Shown here: positions 1-5,805 of the stretch, one piece after another
Layout of the letters: each line of letters begins with the position of its first letter
Numbering within the stretch: the stretch's first letter is position 1
Source of the DNA: an uncultured Holophagaceae bacterium
GTDB lineage: Bacteria; Acidobacteriota; Holophagae; Holophagales; Holophagaceae
Reading direction: 5' to 3'
Length of the DNA stretch: 6,549 bases
Assembly (NCBI GenBank): GCA_903876615.1
Contig: CAIRAS010000067.1
Coordinates: 1-6,549 of the forward strand
Translations under genes and position numbers: made by a program
The notes under the pieces: generated by a model
Seen by the model: only the letters and a program-made list of their open reading frames with translations
Told to the model about the DNA's origin: nothing
The model's database searches: none

Positions 1-28
1 CCGGGCCTTACCACTTGGCGACGGTGCC
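1..28 (-). tRNA. partial tRNA, 5' portion only, probably tRNA-Cys
   Basis: Read on the minus strand from 28 down to 1, the sequence begins with a 7-nt acceptor strand GGCACCG, then TC, then a D-arm with a GCC/GGC stem around AAGTGGTAA, then the first bases of an anticodon stem. The window ends before the anticodon. The D-arm GCCAAGTGGTAAGGC is typical of bacterial tRNA-Cys and tRNA-Gln, and the initial GGC favours Cys. It lies directly downstream of tRNA-Gly(GCC), an order also known from the E. coli glyW-cysT cluster. That it is a tRNA is fairly safe; the amino acid is inferred. Confidence 0.72.
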
Positions 29-59
29 TTGCGTTGCTGCTGTAGGGCTTTCAAACGAT

Positions 60-81
60 CCGGGCCGCTTGCGCGGCCCGG
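60..81 (-). other. GC-rich hairpin in the tRNA spacer (processing signal or weak terminator)
   Basis: Positions 60-68 and 73-81 are perfect 9-bp inverted repeats around a 4-nt loop. On the minus strand, the sense of the tRNAs, the loop reads GCAA, a stable GNRA tetraloop. The stem starts 4 nt after the encoded CCA of tRNA-Gly. The sequence after it (ATCGTTTGAAAG) has only three consecutive T, so it is a poor intrinsic terminator. No separate promoter with proper spacing was found before the next tRNA, which favours co-transcription and a processing or partial-termination role. Confidence 0.55.
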
Positions 82-85
82 GCGG

Positions 86-160
<75 letters not shown>

Positions 161-171
161 ATGAGAGATCA

Positions 172-200
172 AGACTAGCAATGGCGCGCCCTTCGGTCAA
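172..200 (-). promoter_or_regulatory. probable sigma70-type promoter for the tRNA-Gly/tRNA-Cys unit
   Basis: On the minus strand a -35 box TTGACC (200-195, five of six consensus bases) is followed by a 17-nt spacer and a -10-like TAGTCT (177-172, three of six). This would place the transcript start near 165, a few bases before the mature tRNA-Gly 5' end at 160. Spacing and position fit well, but the -10 is weak. Confidence 0.5.
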
Positions 201-225
201 CGGAGAATTTGGGACCCTACCCGCC

Positions 226-654
226 TCAGGCTCCGGTCCGGCAGGCGCGGCAGAGACCGAAGAGTAGCAGCTGATGCCGGGTGATGGTGAAGCCCGAGAG
301 CTCCTCCAGGTTGCGCAGGGAGGCCTCCAGGCCGCAGGCGTCCACCTCGGCCGTGCGGCCGCAGCGCTCGCACTGGAGGTGGTGGTGGTGGTGCCGGGAG
401 TCGCACCGGACAAAGCGCATGACCTGGTCGGAGCCCAGGATGCTCTCGGCCCAACCCTCGTGCACGAACCGCTCCAGGTTCCGATAGACCGTGGGCAGGC
501 CCGAGCGCCGCTCCGGCATGCGCTCCCAGATCTCCTCCACAGTGAGCGGCCGGTCCGAGTCCTTCAAGACCCGGAGGATGCCCTCTCGCTGAGGCGTCTG
601 CCGCATGCCAGCGGCACGGAGGGATGGGGTGGCGGGAAAGGCTGAGTCGGCCAT
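226..654 (-). CDS. Fur-superfamily metal-responsive transcriptional repressor, Zur-like
   Basis: A 142-residue cytoplasmic DNA-binding repressor, the usual size for Fur proteins. The N-terminal winged helix holds the family motif LRAAGMRQTPQR (residues 12-23) and the recognition-helix motif TVYRNLERF (55-63). The dimerisation and metal domain has a run of five His (88-92), a structural zinc site of C95-x2-C98 and C135-x2-C138, and a conserved His at 127. Fur normally has HHDHL where this protein has HHHHL, so the Asp ligand is replaced. That pattern and the sequence around EVD resemble zinc-uptake regulators (Zur) more than iron Fur. The Zur call is inference, as the family swaps metal specificity easily. 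The start at 654 is kept because residues 12-16 belong to the conserved first helix; starting at Met17 (606) would cut into it. There is no clear Shine-Dalgarno sequence, and a -10-like CATTCT at 666-661 would put the transcript start at the ATG itself. No obvious terminator follows the stop. Confidence 0.88.
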   Translation of the reverse strand: MADSAFPATPSLRAAGMRQTPQREGILRVLKDSDRPLTVEEIWERMPERRSGLPTVYRNLERFVHEGWAESILGSDQVMRFVRCDSRHHHHHLQCERCGRTAEVDACGLEASLRNLEELSGFTITRHQLLLFGLCRACRTGA

Positions 655-659
655 GGCCC

Positions 660-666
660 TAGAATG
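660..666. promoter_or_regulatory. candidate overlapping divergent -10 elements between the repressor and the kinase
   Basis: On the plus strand, 660-665 reads TAGAAT, five of six bases of the -10 consensus. On the minus strand, 666-661 reads CATTCT with TG one base upstream, an extended -10 form. The plus element would start transcripts near 672, giving a leader of about 43 nt to the kinase ATG at 715. The minus element would start at about 654, the A of the repressor's ATG. No convincing -35 box was found on either strand, so this is a candidate only. An adjacent 10-bp palindrome (GGCCATGGCC, 649-658) could be an operator but is not AT-rich like known Fur or Zur boxes. Confidence 0.35.
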
Positions 667-714
667 GCAGATTCGGGCACCATGGTTGGCATGCTCCAGC
701 GCACCTGGGACAGC

Positions 715-2376
715 ATGAGCTCAGCCGAGGCTGGGTCCTCGTTTCTGCCCCTCTCCTTCCGGTTCTTCGCCAGCTTCGGCCTGCTGGCACTCCATGCGGC
801 CCTCCCTGCGGACGTGCGGGCGGACGGCCCTGGAGAGCTGGTCTACCTCGGGATGCTCCTGCTCTTCTTCGTTGAGGCGGCCTGGGAGTCGGCCCAGGGG
901 CTGCGTTCCAGGAACCAGCTCTTCCCCACGCCAGGGCTCGGCTGGATTCGCTGGAACTTGCTGCTGGACCTGGCCCTGGTCACGCTGGTCATCGCGTTCC
1001 AGGGGGTCACCCAGGAGCGCTTCTCCTCCCTCTACATCTTCCCTGTGCTGGCCTCGGCCTTCTACCTGGGCACCCTGGAGATCGTGGGCGTGGGTGTGCT
1101 CTCGGCCATCACCCACGTGCTGGTGGTCCTGGGCTTCGCGCATGGCATCCTGCCCACCTTCGGGCTATCCAGCGAGTTTGGCCCCCAGGATTCCGGGCGG
1201 GCGTCCTTCATCCTGGGCATTGCGTCGCTGCAGGTCTTCGCCACCGCGCTGGTGGCGCTGCTCATCCGGAGGAACCTCGATCGGCTCCGGACCGATCTCA
1301 GCGTCAGCGAAGCCGTGGTGGGAGAGCTCTCCGCCCTCCACGAACGGGTGGTGGAGTCTCTGAGTTCGGGGCTCATCACCCTCGATCTGGAAGGCCGGGT
1401 CACCTCAGCCAACCCCGCGGCGGAAGCCATTCTGGGGAAGCACATCGTCCCCGGGGTCGCCATCCAGGAGCTGCTGCCCCTGAGCAGCCCGCTGCCGCTC
1501 TACCGAGGACGCGAACACCGCTTCGAGGTGGTCCTGCCCCGACCGGAGGGGGGTCGGCAGATTTTGGGTGGGCACCTGGCCGGCCTCCGTGGCCTGAACC
1601 GAGAGGAGACCGGTCAGCTGCTGCTGTTCCAGGATCTGACCGACCTGAAGGCCCTGGAGGAGCGCACCCGCATCAGCGAGCGGCTGGCGTCCATCGGCCA
1701 GCTGGCGGCGGGTCTGGCCCATGAGCTCCGCAACCCCCTGGCCTCCATCAGCGGCTGTGTCCAGCTGCTGCAGCGCGAAGACTCGCCCCAGGAGGTGGAG
1801 AAGCGGGTCCTGGGCATCCTGGACCGCGAGACTCAGCGGGTGGGAGCCATCCTCTCGGATTTCCTCGATTTCGCCCGGCCCGAGGTTGTGGGCGGGTCCG
1901 TGTTGTTCCTGCCCAAGGTCCTGGAGGAGGCCCGGGCGAGCTGGGAGATGGACCCCCGCACCAAGGGGCTGCCGCTGCTGATGGACGAGGTCGCCCAGGT
2001 GAGCTGCCGCTCGGATGCCACCGGGCTCCACCGACTGCTCCTGAACCTCCTCGTCAACGCTCGCAAGGCCGTGGAGGGAAGGCCCAGCCCCATGGTGCGC
2101 CTGGCCTGCACCCTGCACGAGGAGGGGATCCGCCTCTCGGTGGCCGACAACGGCTGCGGCATGACGCCCGAGCAGCTGAAGCAGCTCTTCGTCCCCTTCG
2201 CCGGCAGCTTCCGCGAAGGGACGGGCCTGGGGATGAGCCTGGTCTACCGGTTCATCCAGGCCATGGGCTGGCGCATCGAAGTGGACAGCGAACCCGGGCG
2301 GGGCACCCTCATAGAGATCTTGATTCCCTCAACTTCCCAAGAAGAGCCCTTGGCATCCGGGGCCATGAAGACGTAG
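715..2376 (+). CDS. membrane-bound PAS-domain sensor histidine kinase (PilS/NtrB type)
   Basis: A 553-residue inner-membrane sensor kinase that would autophosphorylate on His and pass phosphate to a response regulator not seen here. About six hydrophobic segments lie at residues 10-31, 41-59, 77-97, 103-120, 122-145 and 164-184. A charged, coiled-coil-like linker follows (185-213), then a PAS domain (about 211-313) and a HisKA domain with phospho-acceptor His336 in GLAHELRNPLASISG. The ATPase domain has an N-box with Asn448 (NLLVNARKA), a G1 box DNGCG (478-482), an F-box LFVPF and a G2 box GTGLG (502-506). HELRNPLASISG resembles NtrB/PilS-class kinases, which partner sigma54 activators; that link is inference and the signal is unknown. 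The frame is open to an ATG at 664. I chose 715 because GGGA lies 4 nt upstream, while 664 has no Shine-Dalgarno sequence and overlaps a possible -10 box. Starts at 682 and 691 also exist. Domain assignment is firm; the start is not. Confidence 0.9.
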   Translation: MSSAEAGSSFLPLSFRFFASFGLLALHAALPADVRADGPGELVYLGMLLLFFVEAAWESAQGLRSRNQLFPTPGLGWIRWNLLLDLALVTLVIAFQGVTQERFSSLYIFPVLASAFYLGTLEIVGVGVLSAITHVLVVLGFAHGILPTFGLSSEFGPQDSGRASFILGIASLQVFATALVALLIRRNLDRLRTDLSVSEAVVGELSALHERVVESLSSGLITLDLEGRVTSANPAAEAILGKHIVPGVAIQELLPLSSPLPLYRGREHRFEVVLPRPEGGRQILGGHLAGLRGLNREETGQLLLFQDLTDLKALEERTRISERLASIGQLAAGLAHELRNPLASISGCVQLLQREDSPQEVEKRVLGILDRETQRVGAILSDFLDFARPEVVGGSVLFLPKVLEEARASWEMDPRTKGLPLLMDEVAQVSCRSDATGLHRLLLNLLVNARKAVEGRPSPMVRLACTLHEEGIRLSVADNGCGMTPEQLKQLFVPFAGSFREGTGLGMSLVYRFIQAMGWRIEVDSEPGRGTLIEILIPSTSQEEPLASGAMKT

Positions 2377-2569
2377 ACTTCCGGCAGCCTTCCTCTACCA
2401 AAAACTCATAGCACACCTTGCGGGGTCCACGGGGCTCCTGCCAATCTGGTGTATCCCCTTCCAGCTCGAGCGGTCGATCCCTTAGATTCGGCTGCAAAAA
2501 TCTGACTTGGGGCAGCCTCTGGCTGATGCCTTTGACATCCCTGAACCGCCCTCTGGGCCAGGATCAAAC
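2377..2569. other. gene-free gap upstream of the Hfq-like operon
   Basis: This 193-bp gap separates the kinase stop from the next ATG and is less GC-rich than its surroundings, especially around 2395-2415. It should hold the promoter of the four-gene operon. Only weak candidates are visible: a -10-like TAGATT at 2483-2488 without a good -35, and an isolated TTGACA at 2532-2537 without a -10 at proper distance. No strong hairpin plus T-run terminator follows the kinase, so read-through into the operon is possible. GCAGCC (2512-2517) can pair with GGCTGC (2490-2495) or, over its last five bases, with GGCTG (2522-2526). Confidence 0.4.
2560..2563 (+). promoter_or_regulatory. ribosome binding site setting the Hfq-like start
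   Basis: AGGA lies 6 nt before the ATG at 2570. This favours that ATG over an in-frame TTG at 2507, which has no Shine-Dalgarno sequence upstream and would add 21 residues of unlikely coding sequence. Confidence 0.65.
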
Positions 2570-3052
2570 ATGAACCGAAAGCTCATTCGACCGAATCTCA
2601 GTGAACTGAAGGACAAGCTCGGCCTGCCCGCCAAGAGTGGGGGCGCCGAGACGATGACCGCTGTGCCTTCACCCCTCACGGCCGCTGGTGAACCCAATCC
2701 CGCCGTGAACCCCTCGGTGCCCACCGCCCCCCAGGGCGTTGGCAGCGCCCGGCGCAAGATTGCCCCACCGGAGCAGACCAACGCCGAGAGCTTCTACTAC
2801 CTGAAGCAGATGCAGTCCAAGACCCCCATGGTGATCGTCCTCCAGGATGACGAGAAGGTCCGCGGCATCATCGAGTGGTATGACAAGCACTGCCTGAAGA
2901 TCAACCGCATCAAGGAACCCAACGTCCTGGTCCCCAAGCACAACATCAAATACATCTACAAGCAGGAAGAGGAACCGCGCATCCGGCGGAGCCGCTCCAC
3001 CAAGAAAGATGAGCCGGTGCCCAGCGAGGTGGAGATTCCGGTCTACGATTGA
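2570..3052 (+). CDS. Hfq/Sm-like RNA-binding protein with long N-terminal extension
   Basis: A 160-residue protein, well above the 70-100 typical of Hfq. Residues about 72-131 match the Sm fold. PMVIVLQDDEKVRGIIEWYD (86-105) parallels the Hfq Sm1 segment, with the conserved Gly99 and Asp105, and VLVPKHNIKYIY (119-130) parallels Sm2 VYKHAIST. Relative to E. coli Hfq there are about two extra residues between the motifs, and Tyr of the YKH motif is Pro (PKH at 122-124). Lys and His, used for RNA 3'-end binding in Hfq, are kept. Residues 1-20 form a basic, amphipathic-looking segment (KLIRPNLSELKDKLG), followed by a Pro/Ala-rich, probably disordered linker (about 21-70). The tail is basic then acidic (RIRRSRSTKK, then Glu-rich). 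The likely role is a hexameric RNA chaperone for small RNAs, but this divergence makes function inferred. It is first in a probable operon, with pdxA 27 bp downstream. Confidence 0.72.
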   Translation: MNRKLIRPNLSELKDKLGLPAKSGGAETMTAVPSPLTAAGEPNPAVNPSVPTAPQGVGSARRKIAPPEQTNAESFYYLKQMQSKTPMVIVLQDDEKVRGIIEWYDKHCLKINRIKEPNVLVPKHNIKYIYKQEEEPRIRRSRSTKKDEPVPSEVEIPVYD

Positions 3053-3079
3053 GCCCTGGCACACCTCGCTGGGGTCTTT

Positions 3080-4369
3080 ATGAGTCATCGTCCTTGCATC
3101 GCCATCAGCCTGGGAGATCCCTGCGGCATCGGTCCCGAGCTGCTGCTGGGGGGCTTGGCCACCATCCAGCCCTGGACAGATGTGACCGTCGTGGGGGCCC
3201 GGGCGGGCGCCGACCTGCTGGCGAACCTGCCGGAACGTCAGGTGGACTGGCGCTGGATCGCCCCCATGCGGGAGGCCCCGGCAGGCTTCCTCGGCGAGGT
3301 CCACGGCCTGCAGGTGCTCTCCCGGGGGGCGGGCCTAGTACTGGCCGAGGCGCTCTGGCTGGATCCCACGCCCCAGATCACGGCCGACCAGCTCCAGCTG
3401 GGCGTGGGCTCCGCCGCCTCGGGCCGGGCGACGGTGGAGGCCATCCGCGTGGCAGCCCTGATGGCCCTGAGCGGCTTCAGCGATGCCCTGGTCACGCTGC
3501 CCATGGCCAAGGCCGCCGCCCACCTCGCGGGCTACCACCTGCCGGGCCACACGGAGTACCTGCAGGAGCTCTCGGGTGCCCCCATGACCCGCATGGCCTT
3601 CGTCAGCCCCAGCCTCAATGTGGTGTTGCACACGGTCCACCAGAGCCTGCGCTCCGTGGTGGAGACCCTCGACAAAGATGCCGTGGCGGAGACCCTGGCC
3701 TTCTCCGCCGATCAGTTCATCCACCTGACGGGCAAGCTGGACCTGCGGGTGGCGCTCTGTGCCCTGAACCCCCACGCCGGTGAGCAGGGCGCCTTCGGCG
3801 ACGAGGAGCTGCTGCTGGATGAGGCCATCATCCAGGCCGAGGCAGCCTTTATGCCCTTCCTCTCCGCACCAGACGACCCCCTCCCCGACGCCAACTCCCC
3901 CTTCCACTTCGGTGCCCCACCGGCGGGCTGGGCGGTGTTCCCGCACGAACAGGCCCCGCGCCACCTGTCTGCAGGGCAGCGCGGCCTGGAGGTGCTCGCC
4001 ACCGGGCTGCCCCCGACGCCGCTCCGACCTGCGCCCCTGTTCTTCGGGCCGCTGCCGTCCGATAGCGTGTTCCAGCGAGCGGCCAGGGGCGAGTTCGACC
4101 TGGTGGTGGCCCTCTACCATGACCAGGGCCTCATCCCCGTCAAGCTGCTGGAGCCCGAGCGCGCCGTGAACCTGACCCTGGGGCTGCCGTTCATCCGCAC
4201 CAGTCCTGACCACGGCACGGCCTTCGACAAGGCCGGCAAGTGGATCGCGGACGGCCGCAACTTCCAGGAAGCCACGGCCCTGGCGGTCCGCCTCGCCGGG
4301 CGCGTCCGCCACCAGGGGCATACCCCGTCCTCGCCGGTGGATCCGGAAGGCGACCCCGGCCTGATGTAG
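3080..4369 (+). CDS. pdxA: 4-hydroxythreonine-4-phosphate dehydrogenase PdxA, with internal insertion
   Basis: A cytoplasmic, metal-dependent NAD(P)+ enzyme of the DXP-dependent vitamin B6 pathway. It oxidises 4-phosphohydroxy-L-threonine; the product decarboxylates and is then condensed by PdxJ. Visible motifs are SLGDPCGIGPE (10-20), VTLPMAK (138-144), GHTEY (156-160), NPHAGE (230-235), GPLPSDSVF (323-331), YHDQGLIPVK (346-355) and GLPFIRTSPDHGTAFD (368-383). Metal ligands by comparison with E. coli H166/H211/H266 are His187, His232 and His347. The first interval (45 residues) is identical in both proteins. The second is 115 rather than 55, so about 60 extra residues sit at roughly 257-316. 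Total length is 429 against about 330 usually. The insert is Pro- and Gly-rich and in frame, with base composition like the rest of the gene. GGGG lies 5 nt before the ATG. glmU starts 18 bp after the stop. Confidence 0.93.
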   Translation: MSHRPCIAISLGDPCGIGPELLLGGLATIQPWTDVTVVGARAGADLLANLPERQVDWRWIAPMREAPAGFLGEVHGLQVLSRGAGLVLAEALWLDPTPQITADQLQLGVGSAASGRATVEAIRVAALMALSGFSDALVTLPMAKAAAHLAGYHLPGHTEYLQELSGAPMTRMAFVSPSLNVVLHTVHQSLRSVVETLDKDAVAETLAFSADQFIHLTGKLDLRVALCALNPHAGEQGAFGDEELLLDEAIIQAEAAFMPFLSAPDDPLPDANSPFHFGAPPAGWAVFPHEQAPRHLSAGQRGLEVLATGLPPTPLRPAPLFFGPLPSDSVFQRAARGEFDLVVALYHDQGLIPVKLLEPERAVNLTLGLPFIRTSPDHGTAFDKAGKWIADGRNFQEATALAVRLAGRVRHQGHTPSSPVDPEGDPGLM

Positions 4370-4375
4370 GCTGGT

Positions 4376-4383
4376 GGGGGAGG
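4376..4383 (+). promoter_or_regulatory. strong ribosome binding site of glmU
   Basis: GGGGGAGG ends 4 nt before the ATG at 4388. It is the best Shine-Dalgarno match in the window and lies wholly in the 18-bp gap after pdxA, fixing the glmU start and suggesting efficient translation within the operon. Confidence 0.75.
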
Positions 4384-4387
4384 CAGC

Positions 4388-5785
4388 ATGTCCACAGTGG
4401 CAGTGATTCTGGCGGCGGGACTGGGGACGCGGATGAAGTCGCGGCTGCCCAAGGTGCTTCACCCGATCCTGGGCGACCCTTCCCTGCTGTGGGTCCTGCG
4501 GGCCCTGCCCCCGGGCCTGAGCGCTGCTGTGCTCGTGGTCCACCACGGCAAGGAGGCCGTGCTCGCCGCCGTTGAGCGCTGGCAGCGGGCTGGCCTGCTG
4601 CCCTGCCCGGTCAGTGCGGTGGACCAGGGGGAGCCCCTGGGCACCGGCCACGCCCTACAGATCTGCATCCCCGAGCTCGACCGCCTGGGGGCCACCAAGG
4701 TCGCCATCCTGTGCGGGGACGTGCCGCTCACGACCTCGGCCACCGTGGCCCGGCTCTGTGCTGCCGAGGCCCTGATGCTGGCCATGGACCTGCCCAATCC
4801 CGGTTCCTACGGCCGCGTGCTCCAGCAGCCGGACGGCCGCCTCGCGGGCATCGTGGAGGCCAAGGATGCCACCCCCGAGCAGTTGGCCGTGCGGCGCGTG
4901 AACGGCGGCGCCTACGCCCTGCCCTGGCCCGCCCTCCGCACGGCCCTCCAGGGGCTGCGGAACGACAACGCCCAGAGGGAGTACTACCTCACCGATGCCG
5001 TCGCCGCCGTGGCCCAGCAGCTGCCCGTGGCCGTGGAGGTCTGCGCCCCAGAGGAACTGGCGGGCATGAACTCCCGCCTGGACCAGGCCGAGCTGCAGGC
5101 CGCCGCCCAGCGACGGATCCAGCGGTACTGGATGACCGAAGGCGTCACCTACCTCCATCCGGACAGCACCCTGGTCGGTCCTCGGGTGCTCCTCAGCATG
5201 GATGTTCTGCTGGAACCCGGCGTCCGGCTTGAGGGCGCGGTCACCATCGGCGAAGGCTGCTGCATCGGCCAGGGCACCGTGATCAGCGACGCCACCCTGG
5301 CCGCTGGCGTGCTGGTACGACCCTACTGCGTCATCGAGCACGCCGTGGTGGGCGCCGACGCCAAGATCGGCCCCTTCTCCCGCCTCCGCGAGGGCACCGA
5401 CCTGGCCGAGGGCGTCCATGTGGGCAACTTCGTGGAGACCAAGAAAGCCCGCCTCCACCGTGGTGCCAAGGCCAACCACCTGGCCTACCTGGGTGACACC
5501 GAGATCGGCGAGGGCACCAACATCGGCGCCGGCGTCATCACCTGCAACTACGACGGGGTGAACAAGCACCGCACCACCATTGGCCGGAACGTCTTCGTCG
5601 GATCCGACACCCAACTGGTAGCCCCGGTGGTGATCGGGGACGGCGCGCTCATTGGCGCCGGTAGCACCATCACCAAGGATGTCCCCGCCGACGCCCTCAC
5701 CCTCAGCCGCACCCCCCAGACCATCCGCGAGGGGGGCGCCACCAAGCTGAGGCTCCGCCAGAAGAAGGGGTCTGGAGTAAGCTAG
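4388..5785 (+). CDS. glmU: bifunctional GlmU: glucosamine-1-phosphate acetyltransferase / GlcNAc-1-phosphate uridyltransferase
   Basis: A cytoplasmic enzyme of 465 residues (E. coli 456) catalysing the last two steps to UDP-GlcNAc, the precursor of peptidoglycan and lipid A. The N-terminal pyrophosphorylase has the nucleotide loop LAAGLGTRMKSRLPKVLH (8-25), GEPLGTGHA (81-89), GDVPL with metal-binding Asp111 (110-114), YGRV (141-144), Glu157 in VEAKDA, Asn172 in VNGG, and Asn228 in GMNSRL, matching E. coli D105 and N227. The C-terminal left-handed beta-helix (about 255-440) shows hexapeptide repeats and the acetyltransferase block NFVETKKARL (347-356), with catalytic His364 in KANHLAYLGD and NIGAGVITCNYDG (378-390). 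The tail is Lys/Arg-rich (453-460). All key residues of both active sites are present, so the protein should be fully bifunctional. It sits between pdxA and an Mla permease gene rather than next to glmS. The start follows a strong Shine-Dalgarno sequence. Confidence 0.97.
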   Translation: MSTVAVILAAGLGTRMKSRLPKVLHPILGDPSLLWVLRALPPGLSAAVLVVHHGKEAVLAAVERWQRAGLLPCPVSAVDQGEPLGTGHALQICIPELDRLGATKVAILCGDVPLTTSATVARLCAAEALMLAMDLPNPGSYGRVLQQPDGRLAGIVEAKDATPEQLAVRRVNGGAYALPWPALRTALQGLRNDNAQREYYLTDAVAAVAQQLPVAVEVCAPEELAGMNSRLDQAELQAAAQRRIQRYWMTEGVTYLHPDSTLVGPRVLLSMDVLLEPGVRLEGAVTIGEGCCIGQGTVISDATLAAGVLVRPYCVIEHAVVGADAKIGPFSRLREGTDLAEGVHVGNFVETKKARLHRGAKANHLAYLGDTEIGEGTNIGAGVITCNYDGVNKHRTTIGRNVFVGSDTQLVAPVVIGDGALIGAGSTITKDVPADALTLSRTPQTIREGGATKLRLRQKKGSGVS

Positions 5786-5805
5786 TCCTTTACCTTCGGA
5801 GCCCC

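Noticed and set aside
60..81. Hairpin as a strong rho-independent terminator of tRNA-Gly
   Set aside because: The stem is strong, but the following minus-strand sequence has only three T in a row and a further tRNA follows without its own evident promoter.
379..394. Short GTG triplet repeat on the plus strand
   Set aside because: It simply encodes the poly-His run of the Fur-family protein on the opposite strand and is too short to be a notable repeat.
2532..2537. Perfect -35 hexamer TTGACA upstream of the Hfq-like gene
   Set aside because: At 16-18 nt downstream the sequence is GC-rich with no -10 resemblance, so it is probably a chance match.
2507..2569. TTG start extending the Hfq-like protein by 21 residues
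   Set aside because: There is no Shine-Dalgarno sequence before it, while the ATG at 2570 has AGGA at good spacing and begins the conserved-looking basic segment.
3335..4651. Open reading frame of 438 codons on the minus strand, antisense to pdxA and the start of glmU
   Set aside because: It spans two well-supported genes, has low-complexity Gly/Gln/His-rich composition and no recognisable domain. Long antisense frames are expected opposite GC-rich coding sequence.
4655..5614. Open reading frame of 319 codons on the minus strand, antisense to glmU
   Set aside because: Its Gly/Ala/His-rich translation mirrors the hexapeptide repeats of GlmU on the opposite strand, with no motif of its own.
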